From Parelaphostrongylus tenuis (taxonomy: Eukaryota; Nematoda; Chromadorea; Rhabditida; Metastrongylidae), in assembly GCA_019055375.1 (NCBI GenBank), contig JAHQIW010000191.1:1-64000 (forward strand): 64,000 nt of DNA, in the 5' to 3' direction. Both the position numbers and the translations under genes were made by a program. Below the pieces are notes generated by a model. The model made no database searches, had not been told where the DNA came from, and saw nothing but the letters and a program-made list of their open reading frames with translations. Shown here piece by piece: positions 14,201-25,133 of the stretch (within the stretch, counting starts at the first letter, position 1; the number at the start of each line of letters is the position of its first letter).

Positions 14201-17200
14201 GTAGATTTTTTGCATGAACCAATATAACACATTGCGCGGAGTAGAGCAGTTCCTATACTAAATTCACTTCGCCTGCCTCCGTCAATGTCAACGGATTGCA
14301 TGTAGATTTGACAGCTATAGAAAAATCTCTCGTCTTCAATGCAAATGTCGCCCTTTTCTAATCTTCTTCGCAAGCGGAACCTAGCTTTTGAGGAGAGTCG
14401 ACTTGATCTCAACGAAAGTCTGGTACTACTGTCTCGAATTGAAAACGATGAAGAAATTAGCTTCCCTAGTGCCGAACCGAGCCAGGGTTTTATACGTATA
14501 CAGTGACACCTCAACCACAGCGCAACCAAAAAAGAATTAAGCCTGTGAGGTAATCTATGGAAATCTATTATACTGTAACATACAATAACTTAATTTAAGT
14601 GCATCTTTAGAGAACTACAGAATATAGGAATCTGATTCATTAATTAACTTTCTATGCAGATTGCGTGGACAGTTTTGCACAAACCACCTCTTAACCTATT
14701 CGCGTACATGGACACTATAGCATCTGCAACGCTGTGGACGTTCCACAACCATGCGTACTGATTCTGACAGATTCTTCAACTTATTCACCTAAAATTCCGC
14801 TCTTTAGAGCCTACATTTCACGATGATCTGAAAACAGTTCTTAATGCCTCTACAGATTATTGACTACACCGGATATATAATGGAGCGTGTGTGGCGCAGT
14901 ACTTAGAAGTGCTCCACGACACCATATGTGGTCGACCGATCGTTGGTCGGTAGTTCAATCCCGCCCTCGGGGCTCTCAAGCCTTTCATGTTTCCGGGGTC
15001 AGTGAATTATTACCAGACTCGTCTGAGCGGATAGCAGCAATGACCTGATAATCTATGGGCCACTTGTAAGTCATTGTAAAGACAGGCCAGATATGCACCC
15101 GATCACCTCAAACGTTACTAGATGATGACAAGACCAACTTACTCTTTTCAGCCTTGTTGCTTGATCAACCACAGGTGCCGTCGTTTGTCCACCAGGTGGA
15201 GTGTATCCTGATGTGAAGGTTGGAGGATATGCTCCTGGATAGCCACCACGAAAAGGCGGATATCCGCCACGTGGTGGGGGAAATCCACGGCCACGAAATG
15301 GTGGAGGTACGAATCCTCCCCGAGGAGCAGGTGTTGCAGCTCCACGCATTGGTGGAATGAACGTCGGCGCTAGAAAACGTCCACAATTAGTGAATGAACA
15401 TGACATGTAACGTCCTAGATCTGTTGTAATACATAGCAGAACCTCCACGACCTCGAAAAAATGACGGTTGCTGCTGCTGTTGTTGTTGTTGCTGCTGCTG
15501 CTGTTGCGGCTGATTGTTGAACATTGTTGGCATGACACCTCCACGACCCGGAGGAAAACCACGAAACGGTGGACTGAAAAGAAATACGAAATACATAGCA
15601 AGTAAAGAAATTGTATGAACACTCAGATTCATGAACGCCAATTAGATAAAGTTATCTGTTTCGCTACAAAACTGATTTCAAAAAAAATTCCACCTCGGAA
15701 AAAATGTCCGCGTTAGAAGGTCCGCCATTTACGAGGTGATACAACAGTCGAAATGAAAGCCAATAAAGAATGCTTTCCCCCCTTTGATAAAGCCTTATCA
15801 CTATCGTTCTCAACTACTTGATCGGAAAAAACATGCGCAACATGTGAAACAAAACTTATGCTTCCCTTCACTTTCAAAAAGAAAACAAGTGATAAGGAGA
15901 TTGATGAGATCACTCATGAAGTTCTTTCCAATTTAAATAAAAAATTATTTCCACACGAGACCTATCGATACGGATCCAACCCAACTTGTAAATCTACATG
16001 TACATATGTGCATATACATAAACACACATGTACATACACAAGGGCGGGGTAACGCAGTGGTCAGTGTTGCAATATGCACAAAGTGATGTGATAAGCGAAG
16101 GATTGGCTTGCTTTCTTCCTTCGACGGTCTCTCAGCTCTAAGAAACTAGGGACGCTTTAGCTCGGTTATTACAAAATCGCAGAGAGAGTCACCGCCATCA
16201 GTATTATTCGACATTCATAAAAATCCATAAAGAAGACGAAAATCTCAAGCAGCAGTCGAAGCGACCCGTTATATTTTCGTAGACCTTTGTGCAGAAAGAG
16301 TGTGATGAAACAAATCAAATAAGAGAAGTGCTATGATCTATTGAGTAATTTTTTGCAACATCACAGATAAAAAAGACCAGAGAAATGGCTAAACAAGCAC
16401 TTTATTGTTAAGTGGGTAACACGTCAACCCTCCAAAGGGGTAGTCGCTGGTCTGAAGCTCAATTGCACTTTCAAGTTTCGCCCGTCTCGGCACTTCTATA
16501 GTTGTAATTCACATTGTAACTTATATTAATGCGTTTCACCACCTTTTTCTCGAAAGCTATATTACAACGTAACACTCTCAAGCTCATTCTACACATTTTC
16601 CAATAGTTGGATTATGATACAAAAAATCTCAGATGTTGAAGGAGTCATTTAGTTTGAAGAATAGAAGGGAGGACGGATTGCAAGATAGACGAATGGGAAC
16701 ATTAATGAGATGTTGGCCAAGAGAGTCTTGAAGAAAACGAACAGCAAATGAAAAATTTCGATGTGGTAAATTCAACGCTGAAGATGAAGAAAGGTAGCGC
16801 ACGTTGTTCTAATGCAACGACAAATCGAAAGTTTCGATAGAATGAAGCAGATGTTGAACGATTGGCGTAAGAACACAATGCAGGCACCATAACTGCTTCA
16901 GAACATCTAAAGAAGATATGAAGGGCGAGTAGTCTTATAGAGGCCCACGATTTGAATGACGATCAGAGAAATGGCCATTCCGAAAGATCGCCAGTGCTTC
17001 TACGTAGCATGAGTAGACCGTTTCTCGACCGTAATGACGCGCAAAGAAAAATGAACACTCACTTGGCGACGGCCGACTCTGAATCCAGACCTGGATGACG
17101 TTCCGCTGCACTTCTCAACTATTTGAATTGCATCAGGGGAAATCATATCGCGCATTTGGTGGTCAGCTGTTATTTCAATCCGATATAGTTCACTCAATCG

Positions 17201-20200
17201 GAGTGCACCGATTAGGATGAAGTGAATAAAGTATTTGACAAGAATTCTTTATTTCACCGGATTTATAGTAGCGTTGTAATGTTACTACAATATACTACTC
17301 AAATATAGCGCTTGATATAAAAAATTCGGGGATCTTAAATTGTGTTTCACCTTTACCAGAGGCGCGTGCTAACCATTACTTTGCTTAGGCCTTTGCTGTG
17401 CTATCATTCTTTTTGCGATATAGCCTTATTGGCAATTAGTTGCACAGCTTCATTCTTACTTCACAAAAAGAGTGCTAGCAGAGCAAAGGTCTTGGTAAGG
17501 TAGTGTTAGGACATGTCTTCGATAAGAATGAAACGCAGGCTCAACTCTCGCTTGAGGTCCAGTGTTCTGCATATCATTCAGCATTTTTGAGTAGATCAAC
17601 TAAATCAACGAAAAGCACCAGAACTACGTTCCACACTGGTCAACGGAAGGGCACTAAACATTCCTCACGATAAACGAGCAACCACAAATCGCACTGCCGA
17701 GCAAGCAAAAGTTGAACGGCCCAAGCTACTAAACTCCACCTCATCCACCATACTTGGCCTGACCACTTGCATAAAGTAAACACTCAACAGCTACCTGTGA
17801 AAGAAATGTTACATAAACCAAGAAGGAGCCAAAAGTGCCTAAAGCCGCTTAGTCGCCTACGGAATTTGATGTAACTAATTGTACAAACCTATTACTCGTT
17901 GGAAGAAAGTGTAAATTCAATATCTTAATTTCTATTGATAAAGTTCATTCCTAGCTGAGGTATGCCACCTTGAGAACTAGGTACAAGTCCGCCACTGATT
18001 TCTAAGCGTGACAAAAATCTTCTCAAAAATCACTCACCGCACCATTCCTCTGCCACGATATGCCTCTCCTGCTGGTCCTTGATACCCATCCTCATAGCCA
18101 CCATAACCCTGGTCATAGCCATGGCCTTCATAGCCTGACTGATCATAGTCTTCACTACCATGTTCTCCCCAATCGTGACCACCAGTTTCAGAATTACCTA
18201 TAAAGAATTACCACATTGAGCAATGCATATCAAACAATGGAGTAATAGATCATTGGTCATTGGTTACAGGACAACTTGACAACATTGCTTTTTATTATCA
18301 GTATTCTTCCGAATTATTACTTTATCGATCCTACGAAATACGATATTACTGAAAATGAGTAAACTAAAAGCAATAAATACACAATGATCTAGAAATTATT
18401 TTAGATGCATGCTCAATTCTTCAAGAAGTATTGACACCTGAATGAACATCATTGTCAAATGCTTCGTGGCCGTTGTAGCCCGTAGTGACGTCATGCCCTA
18501 CGTCCATCTGGGCGTGATCGTCAGCAACTGGCACGGTATGATCGGCTAGAAGAGAAGACTTGCCTTGAAATCAATCACCGAGCCCCATATCACCAAATCA
18601 AAAGGGCGATTTTCACGAAATAATCTTGCATTTACATGGTAAGAAAAAGTCACGGTAGAAATCTCCATCCTCAAACACTGCCTAAACAGAGCGCCATAAT
18701 ATATTGTGTACCGACTTCCCTTGGACTTCGGTATAACCAATGAAACATATAGTCTTTGTGAGTTGACCCTGCAGCACGAGGTTGTTAACGAAAACGAAAA
18801 CGTTGTTTGGCAAACGTTTCGACGCGTTTTGACTTCTTCAGAGCCAGCGATTCGAGAAGACCACTGGCTTTGAAGAGACGAAACGTGTTGGAACGTAACC
18901 AATAGATTTCATTAACAACTCGTGCTATAGTTGACCATGACTATTCGTATTTAAGAGTAGACAATCATATTGCAACATTTCCACTGGCATTTCTGCTCAA
19001 ATTTTGATTACGAATTGTTATCTAGAGTAAGAAAAAGAAAGTGCAGATCGCAAAATCGTGGCCTAGACAGGAAATCTTTCGATTTACACAATCCACAGGA
19101 TTTCTGCGGTACTTGGCAAAAAATCTTAAAACTAGAACAAGCTCTCGCTTCTTGAAAGAAATACTAAAATTCACGTGCCTGCCTTCAAAACCAAATAAGT
19201 GACGACAAAATCAGCCATTGGTACAAAGCCTACTTATGATCACAAAACTGTTTTATCGTAAAATGCGCAGGTTACTGCCATTGGATTTGTTCTAATGCAG
19301 CATATATACTAATTATAGACGAAAAATTTTTATTTACCCGCCTTTTTAGCAGCGGTATGGCGCTGCAACTACTTATGTGATAATGCTGAACGATATGCAA
19401 AACTCTGAACTTCAAGCAAGAGTTGAACCTGCGTTACACGTTTTCCGAGGACGTATCTCTAAACATGTCCAACCGCTGTCAGGTAGCTGCGTTCAATAAC
19501 GATATGCGTTTGATATGCTAAAACGTTGACGGCTGCTTGATGACAAAAGTTATACTTTGTTTTCGCAAAACTGATAGCAGAGCAGAAGCCTTTGAGGTGC
19601 AGTGGTTAGCACATGCTCTAGGAACAAGTGAAACATGAGTTTGACTCCCGACCAAGGATTAGAGTTTTGAACATCATCCAACATTACTGGATGAATATTG
19701 GTGCCTTTCTAATTCTTGTAAAGCCTTACAAGTACAACGTAGTCTTCCCGAGATAACTGGTGTACATCTGAGATAAAGACGCTACCGCTTAATTCAACAT
19801 GTTTTGCAGTAAAATTGTGCACCATGAGAAACAATAAGAGAAGATGCGCATTAAAATCAATGCTCATCGCAGAGAATACGTGTGACATTAGTATAGGTAA
19901 GCAAAAATGCCCAAATCATCGAATTTTTTCAATGTAAGCCCAGTCCACATTGAAATCCACTCAGTAATTTGTCAGCAGTAAATACCGCCAATTCAAGAAG
20001 ACTAAGAAAACCCTGCACTTTCGAATGAATCTTTCAAACTGAATCAGGTACTCACCTGTAGTACCATCAGGAACATGCTGATTCTCTTGATGATAATTAT
20101 GGACACTCGTGTCCATGTCCTGAGAGTCCGGATGTCCGTAGTTTTGATCTGAACAAACACATAAAGTGTGCAATTCAACAAAACAGCGCTATTGTCTAGA

Positions 20201-21952
20201 AAAATCCCGCATATAAAGAAGCTCAAAGATTAAGAACAAATTTCAAAGACTTATCTTAGTTAACCAGCGCGAGGTTTGTAAAATTAAGAGAAAACGGTTC
20301 GTTGGTTGACGTTTCGACGACTTCCCGTTCTTTAGAGCTTGACTTTTCTGTGTTACTATTCGTACCATTTGGTCGCTTATCGATTATTTTCAATACTTTC
20401 TCTTTCTATACGACAGTGTAAATGGCATCAGTAATCCACTGAATCATATGAATAGTCTAACACAACGTACGTCCACGCTCTGAAGAAGGCGAAAAGTCGC
20501 CTAAACGTTAGCCATGAAACTATTCGGTTGCACGATGATTTAATCGCATCTCGACACTTCCCGATTCAGTCCTTATTTATTCAAAGACACTAGATAAACG
20601 ATATGATCACTACCATGACCAACCAACCACTGCGAAAAGAATGGATGTCTACATCTCAAAATAAATGAGACTGGCGATCAAAGAAGTCAGTGAGCTCACT
20701 TATCAGGTGGTTGTGATCCTTGAATTTTTTTCTGGCTCAGATGCTCCTTCAAGGTGCGGGAGAGAGATAACCCTATGGAACGATGTCAGGGCTATATGGT
20801 GGTTATGGTGCCGTAATCCAGCTGGATTTCCCCAAAATGTGGTAGGCCAACATTACGTTATGAGGTGGTCGCTCAATGCATAAGGTTTCCATCGAGACAT
20901 CACTAAGCGATAGCTCATTCGTTCAAATTGCAAGCGATGGATGGCGACATTGCCCGTATCCAAGTGTCTTACTTAAGCTAACAAAAACTCTCCAACATAC
21001 CAATTTTTGGCAATAACCTCATTTGAAATAGAAAAAACTGTAGAGCCTCAGTGCGCAAGAAACCATGAGACATCTCAGTTCTACTATTACTACTGCAAAC
21101 ACCACTACCAACCTCGCGTACGATAAGCAAAATGTCTTGAAGACTTACATAAACTACTAAGTCTTCTGACGTTTTGGCACTAAAGCAATAAACACTAGAT
21201 TTATTAAACAAGAGCAATATAAATTGCTCAATAACCAGGCAAAAAATCTATATCGCTTTGTGCAGAATTTCCTGCAGCTTTCTTTTGGAACCAGATTTGT
21301 CCATACTTGCCTCGTCATGGCCACTCAACGAAATCATTATTGCAACTAGCTGCCTTACGAGTACGGATAGGGACGCGATGTAGAGAGCGCATTCGAGAAC
21401 ATCAACCGTGCAAAGGCTCCAGAATGCGTGCCCAGTCGAACAGTATTTCGGTTCCTGGCTGGGTTTCGCACTGGTAACAACAACTTGAAGGACCGGCTGC
21501 ACTCCAGACGTCCATGCGAAGTTGATCGAGAGGACGTCACCGCAGCAACTGGAGAGGATAAGGCTTGGATATCGAGGAGTTGGCAGAAATGTGTTCAGGC
21601 TGATAGCGCATGCTTTGCATAGTGTTGCTAAGCCATTTTAACTATTTCTGCTTGATAAATTTGGTGTTTATTGCCTTAGCGCCAAAACATTTGATAAGAC
21701 CTAATCAATATAAATGAAGCAATTGGTAGAAAGTCAGTGTTTTAAATCAAGAATAAACTAAGACTAGGCGTATTCACTCGCCACAAAATGTCGACCTAAA
21801 ATGAAAGCCATAACATATTCTGACATACCGCCGCCATATCCTCCTCCGTTGACGTGGACATCGAACGGGGGCTTCCCAGGATGCTGGGCGCCTCCTAAAT
21901 CCTGAGTCGCTGCTGGGAGCGCATGTTCGCCACCATTATTGTCGTATTCCAT
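2450..21952 (-). CDS. TCERG1 (tcer-1): Transcription elongation regulator 1 (TCERG1/CA150 family), 24 exons
   Basis: Nuclear WW/FF scaffold that couples RNA polymerase II elongation to splicing; the C. elegans orthologue TCER-1 promotes longevity of germline-less animals (family knowledge). Exons in transcript order: 21829-21952, 20056-20148, 18438-18545, 18038-18197, 15443-15573, 15143-15369, 12523-12712, 10266-10310, 9898-10086, 9678-9823, 9039-9176, 8649-8760, 8161-8303, 7950-8033, 7750-7893, 6446-6564, 6094-6244, 5824-6003, 5640-5711, 5052-5156, 3970-4091, 2954-3080, 2666-2827, 2450-2602 (ends TAA). Every junction is GT..AG and keeps frame, except that the acceptor of 5052-5156 reads AT. 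The sum is 3225 nt, about 1,074 residues, close to vertebrate TCERG1. The ATG at 21952 is chosen because it opens the first in-frame exon, one base after an AG. The 15443 donor is the least certain junction. Confidence 0.93.
4325..4605 (+). repeat. SINE-A copy 1 (tRNA-derived)
   Basis: Box A-like TGTGGCACAATGGTGAGAGG and box B-like AGTCCGATCCCC, then the shared body (CAGACTTGTCTGGGAGGATA) and the GCTTTATCCTTTA tail. Lies in a TCERG1 intron. Confidence 0.75.
5157..5158 (-). other. Disrupted 3' splice acceptor (AT instead of AG) in TCERG1
   Basis: The exon ending at 5640 has a strong GTAAGG donor in phase 0. Conserved coding resumes in phase 0 at GTG GAA GCC (5156 downwards), directly after TTTCATTTACAT on the minus strand. 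One base change (T to G, minus strand) would give a consensus ACAG acceptor. The nearest real AG lies seven bases further on and would give a TAG stop after three codons. This is a sequencing error, a broken allele or a rare non-canonical intron. Confidence 0.7.
8649..12712 (-). other. TCERG1: TCERG1 WW-domain exons 7-12
   Basis: Three WW domains are readable. WW1 is in exon 7 (about residues 292-319; [15 protein letters not shown] with TVWDRP). WW2 is in exon 9 (about 388-415; [15 protein letters not shown] with NTWDKP). WW3 spans exons 11-12 (about 504-535; [12 protein letters not shown] joined to [16 protein letters not shown]). Each has two Trp and the closing Pro. WW domains bind proline-rich splicing factors such as SF1 (family knowledge). 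Exon 8 is only 45 nt. Exon 13 follows with an acidic [13 protein letters not shown] stretch and a Lys-rich segment, a likely nuclear-localisation region. Confidence 0.92.
11216..11515. repeat. Compound TA/CA/TACA microsatellite
   Basis: About 300 bp of ATATAT, ACATAC and GTATGT steps in a TCERG1 intron. The long open frames on both strands here (up to 119 codons of Tyr/Ile/Met) are an artefact of the repeat. Confidence 0.92.
12895..13050 (-). repeat. SINE-B single copy
   Basis: GAGACTTGAACCCATGTTCC is the reversed box B; TCCGGGGGCGCGTGATTACG follows, and the body complement GCGATAATGCTGGATAACA precedes. Confidence 0.6.
13650..13915 (+). repeat. SINE-A copy 2
   Basis: Box B-like ATGGTTCGATTCGCG, body CAGACTTGTCTAGGAGGATA and CAATCACCTCAGACG, diverged 3' end. 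TCERG1 intron. Confidence 0.75.
14884..15128 (+). repeat. SINE-A copy 3, 3'-truncated, next to TCERG1 exon 6
   Basis: GTGTGGCGCAGTACTTAGAA (box A) and GGTAGTTCAATCCCGCCC (box B), then the shared body up to AACGTTACTAGATGATG. It stops about 14 bp short of the exon 6 edge (15143), so the intron begins, on the minus strand, almost directly in antisense SINE. Confidence 0.8.
15143..15573 (-). other. TCERG1: TCERG1 exons 5-6: poly-Gln tract and Pro/Arg/Gly-rich region
   Basis: Exon 5 encodes a PPFRGF start and a run of about 13 Gln (CAA/CAG, + strand about 15471-15505). Exon 6 encodes RGG/RGGYP repeats and ends DQATRLKR before a GTAAGT donor. The Gln run sits where vertebrate TCERG1 has its Gln-Ala tract, N-terminal of WW2, but precedes WW1 here. 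RGG boxes suggest arginine methylation or RNA contact (inference). A SINE begins within about 15 bp of the exon 6 donor. Confidence 0.85.
17345..17600. repeat. Head-to-head tRNA-like pair, left arm truncated
   Basis: GCTGTGCTATCATTCTTTTT (left) and AAAAAGAGTGCTAGCAGAGC (right) form an inverted stem. The right arm continues through GGTAAGGTAGTGTTAGGACA (box A) and CAGGCTCAACTCTCGC (box B). TCERG1 intron. Confidence 0.72.
18774..18928. mobile_element. 155-bp foldback MITE
   Basis: AGCACGAGGTTGTTAACGAA and TTCATTAACAACTCGTGCT are near-perfect inverted ends. The inside has CGTTTCGACG..CTTCTTCAGAGCC, a motif also seen at 20310, 20480, 32640 and 51910. Confidence 0.78.
19330..19720. repeat. Head-to-head tRNA-like pair with degenerate centre
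   Basis: Reverse unit 19330-19497 (GAGTTGAACCTGCGTTAC as reversed box B; body complement CGCCTTTTTAGCAGCGGTAT). Direct unit from about 19563 (GATAGCAGAGCAG, GGTGCAGTGGTTAGCACATG, GAGTTTGACTCCCG). TCERG1 intron. Confidence 0.72.
20270..20560. repeat. Inverted repeat of the TTCAGAGC/CTCTGAAG family
   Basis: GACGTTTCGACGACTTCCCG..TTTAGAGC on the left faces CTCTGAAGAAGGCGAAAAGT..CGTTAG on the right. Probably a MITE relative of the 18774 element. Confidence 0.55.
21140..21710 (+). mobile_element. Deleted mariner-like element (N-terminal transposase remnant)
   Basis: Ends: TTTTGGCACTAAAGCAATAA and TGTTTATTGCCTTAGCGCCA are inverted. Inside, 21434-21540 on the plus strand encodes [20 protein letters not shown] and [10 protein letters not shown], the helix-turn-helix linker typical of mariner (DD34D) transposases. 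Only that part is left. Confidence 0.72.
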
Positions 21953-21956
21953 GCTA
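21953..21956 (-). promoter_or_regulatory. Probable trans-splice acceptor at the TCERG1 start
   Basis: On the minus strand ATAG then one C precedes the ATG, after an AT-rich run. An acceptor with a 1-nt leader fits spliced-leader addition, common in nematodes. A cis intron to an upstream non-coding exon is the alternative. Confidence 0.4.
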
Positions 21957-22194
21957 TCGAAATATTATCAAATTTTTTAGGCCTTGAAATGTTATCCTAA
22001 TAAAAGTGGCACAGATACGGAGAAAAACAATGCCTCGAAACATAACGAAAATCACACCCGGCATGGTAAGGCTGTGGCAGAGAAGTACAGATTCACTTAA
22101 CGCACATAGAACGAGAGAATTTGAAATAGGGCTCTAGAGAAATTTAAGTAAGAAACGGAAACAGAAGACAAACGACGACAGTAAACAAGCACTG

Positions 22195-22310
22195 AACACC
22201 CAATAATGTGGAGTGTTGTGCAGAAACATTTGCGTCAGCCGGGATTCGAACCCAGATCTCACTCTTTCCGGGAGCGTATGCTAACCGTTGCACCAGCGAC
22301 GCCACTGAAC
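22195..22310 (-). repeat. SINE-B single copy with near-intact tRNA-like head
   Basis: GCGTCAGCCGGGATTCGAAC (reversed T arm) to TGCACCAGCGACGCC. On the minus strand GCGTC pairs with GACGC and CTGGG with CCCGG, but the anticodon loop is irregular, so it is not called a tRNA gene. Confidence 0.75.
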
Positions 22311-22424
22311 ATCTTCCCGGTTACTGAGCAGTTTCACTTGACAGCAAGAAATCTCTAAAGAGAAACTCGAATCCTATTTCGACCCTATACCACATTCAAA
22401 CTGACTTTACAGCTATAAATAAGC

Positions 22425-22995
22425 CTTCCAATCATTTATGAGCCACGCATGTCAGTGGTCTGTCAAACAGGGCTGACTTATAGGGCCCGATACACGTGTT
22501 TCGATCTTGCGATCTCGTCAGTCGGGCAGTTACCCTTTCTCGTCTTTTGCTAATCTCTATAGGTGCTCCAGTCCCCACACTAAGAGTATTACACTCTATG
22601 TCCAGTGAAAAACTCACCAAACACAGAGCGTTGTACACTCGATTGCTCGTGGCTAGTATATTCAATATATCATTACTTTCGTACCGAGTGTTTTCTTAAG
22701 ACCACAGCTCAAATTCCAATATGCCTTGCAATCATTTTTGAGCCACGCATGTAAGTGGTCTGTCAAACAAGACTGCTTAACTCTTAGTGTGGGGACTGGA
22801 GCTCCCACAGAGATTAGCAAAGACGAGAAAGGGTAACTGTCCGACTGACGAGATTGCAAGATCGAAACACATGTATCGCGCTCTATAAGTCAGCCCTCTT
22901 TGATAGACCATTGACATGCGTGGCTCAAAAATGACTGCAAGGCATATTGAATTTTGAGCTGTAGTCTTAAGAAAACACTCGAAACGAAAGTTAGG
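22425..22995. repeat. Nested inverted repeat with about 168-bp arms
   Basis: Arm 22425-22592 is about 90% the reverse complement of 22778-22945 (for example GTTACCCTTTCTCGTCTTTT against GAGAAAGGGTAACTG). A second pair of ends nests in it: GAGTGTTTTCTTAAGACCAC (22687) and GTAGTCTTAAGAAAACACTC (22962). No coding capacity is seen. Confidence 0.85.
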
Positions 22996-23564
22996 ATTAA
23001 CAATAAGCTTGAAAATCAAAAACTAAAGAACAGCCTCTGAATGATAGAGGCATGTAATTCCACTGATTGCAGAGAGCACTGTATACGCGCTGAACTCCAA
23101 GATCTCATCGATTAGCGAGTAGGTCAAATAGAGCGACTGTAAAGAGAAGTCGGAAACGAGGGCTTGAGAGGATAGTCAGCCAAAATTTAAACGTCTGAAG
23201 CACAAACGATCATGAATTCTTCTGAGCTTGACAGAACTGGCTTTTCCAACTCGCATGTGTATGAGGATTTCTCAACTATTCAAAAACCACTATTTACCGC
23301 TTTGGTCAGAAAATCAGCACGAACACAGTCACGACCAGGATCGCCGGAAAATACGAAAATCTTAGAAAAAACCAGGAAAAAATCGATGGACGGGACAACG
23401 CCGCCCGCCCCCGACAACTTCAAAATGCGGCCGCACCGTGTATGCGCCAGGAGTGGTGTGCGCCGTAGAATGCGTCAATCAGTGACAAGGCGCATTTGAA
23501 GTGAGGCATAGCTTCCCTACTGTTCTTGACAATGCTCTGTTACCCGAGTAAGTGGTGATATGGA

Positions 23565-23735
23565 GAGGGAGCTTTACCCAAGAGGTGGAACGAATCGGGG
23601 ATGTCGGTGTCTTCGGCGGTCCATGGTTCGATCCCACTCAAGGCATACCCAGCCCACCATATCTCCCCGGGGTCGGGGCTTTACCCAAGAGGTGGATCGA
23701 ATCGGGGAATGTCGGTGTCTTCGCGTGGGGTTCCC
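23565..23735 (+). repeat. Tandem duplication of a SINE-A-like segment
   Basis: GGAGCTTTACCCAAGAGGTGG.. and GGGGCTTTACCCAAGAGGTGG.. start about 110 bp apart, both followed by CGAATCGGGG and GTCGGTGTCTTCG. Confidence 0.75.
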
Positions 23736-23814
23736 CTTATCCGCCGTAATCTCATCTTCCCTATGTAGATCAAGCCAACAATACGAGGCTAACAGGAAAG
23801 AACCATTAATTGGC

Positions 23815-24085
23815 TAACACGTGTCGTACAGTGGTTGGAGGTGTTCCGCGACACAGGTGGTCCATCAGTCGATGGTTCGATCCCACCAAGGCACACTGAG
23901 CCCACCATATTTCCCGCGGGGGGTCGGCGAAACGTACGATTGTCTGGGAGGATAACGGCACTGACTGGATACATCGGCAGACCCTGACGAGTCATTATAA
24001 AGGCCACACATGCATTCAGCCACCTCAAACGACGCTACGAATGGGGTCAAATGCAAGACACATTCTTCAGGGTTTCCTTAATGCT
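23815..24085 (+). repeat. SINE-A copy 4
   Basis: CGTACAGTGGTTGGAGGTGT and GATGGTTCGATCCCACC mark boxes A and B; the body has GTCTGGGAGGATAACGGCAC and CACCTCAAACGACGCT. Confidence 0.8.
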
Positions 24086-24277
24086 GAGAACTTCATCTTT
24101 ATCTGCCTAACTCTCGAGATCTTCGTCTTCGTATGTTATTACCGCCCTGTGCTGGATGATCATGATACCGTCTACCACAAGAACGATTTCAAAAAAAAGT
24201 GTCCAAAAGACTAAGCGAGGTTTGTACGCCAGGGCCATGCATCGGTGTTTCGGAGATCTCGGCCTCCTCGTCATTGA

Positions 24278-24293
24278 CCCCCCCCCCCCCCCC
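24278..24293 (+). repeat. Homopolymer C16
   Basis: Sixteen consecutive C. Length may be a consensus error. Confidence 0.9.
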
Positions 24294-24644
24294 ACATTAA
24301 GCCCTGCATTGTAGCAAGGAGGGAGGCGTACGTGGTGATGGCATAGTGTACAATGACACTGGTCCATCACCATCATGGGACGAGATCGATTGTCTGGTGA
24401 AAAACAAAATATCAGAGCTTATATCAATAGGCGTCAGTTCCAACCCTCTCTGGACGGTGTGTATCCAAAGGGATCACGATTTTGTGGAGGCCTTTCTAGC
24501 TGGAAAAAAAGCTTTTTTTTCCTTAGAACACTATTCGATAACTTTGTAAAAGCTTGAGCTTCGGCGACCTCAGCAATATGCCTAGCTTCTAGGAAGTCTT
24601 TTTCATTGCGTCATAGCAGCAAACGTAATATCTTGCCTTACAAG

Positions 24645-25133
24645 TTATTTTTGGTTAGAAGAGGACAAATGAAAACAGAACTCGTTCGCTGGACAGCAAC
24701 TTTTCATAGGAGTACTGGTAACAATTCGAAAGCTGAGATTTCTGGCTACAGCCCCACGTGGTCGGTTTTCAAAATACACCTTTATAACGCTGTAAAATTT
24801 TAAATGAAACTAGCCTCAAACGCGCATATTTCTAACCGCGCACAGCTCTTTCTATGGAACGCTTTTTTCAGGATGTAAGCACAGCGTTGGAATCAGTAAC
24901 AATTACGCTATAGAATGATTACGGATAGTCCAAATAAAGAGCTCTGTCCGGCGAAAAATACGCGCAGCTGCAACACAAGCAATCTTCTTCTGTAACAACG
25001 TTTAACAAGAGGCTTTTTCGAAAACCGGCGACGTAGGGCTGTAGCCTGAAGTCTCAGCTTTCGAATAATTACTAACACTCCTATGAAAAGTTCCTGTCCA
25101 GCAAATGAGGTCGGAATGAAAACAAATAGAACC
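24645..25133. repeat. Foldback element FB1
   Basis: Inverted ends: AACTCGTTCGCTGGACAGCA (left) and CCTGTCCAGCAAATGAGG (right), then ACTTTTCATAGGAGT against ACTCCTATGAAAAGTT. About 490 bp, the shortest copy. Carries the inner CAGAGCTCTTT module. Confidence 0.75.

Larger units (their letters stand above)
18038..21952 (-). other. TCERG1: TCERG1 N-terminal low-complexity exons 1-4
   Basis: Residues 1 to about 161 have no globular domain. Exon 1 is Gly/Asn-rich and ends in a GGGYGG stretch. Exons 2-4 are rich in Asp, His, Tyr, Gly and Gln, with repeated GY/YD steps. Exon ends share split codons (G|AT, G|CC, G|GT and CG|T), which supports the chain of four. The introns are long (1.5-2.5 kb) compared with 60-500 bp in the 3' half and carry inserted repeats. 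Vertebrate TCERG1 also has a disordered N terminus, but no residue-level match is claimed here. Confidence 0.82.

Noticed and set aside
14143..14529. 128-codon minus-strand frame
   Set aside because: Lies in a TCERG1 intron, no domain recognised, no fitting splice phase with the flanking exons.
15071..15622. 183-codon minus-strand open frame as one exon
   Set aside because: It joins TCERG1 exon 6 to intron sequence in the frame of exon 6. The Gln tract and exon 5 are in another frame, and splice sites explain both.
17000..17270. Minus-strand frame ([17 protein letters not shown]..) as an extra TCERG1 exon
   Set aside because: It has a GTGAGT-like donor but no acceptor in phase, and exons 4 and 5 join directly through a split CG|T codon.
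22228..22305. True tRNA gene, minus strand
   Set aside because: Acceptor stem is imperfect, the base before the anticodon is not T, and SINE-B body sequence follows.
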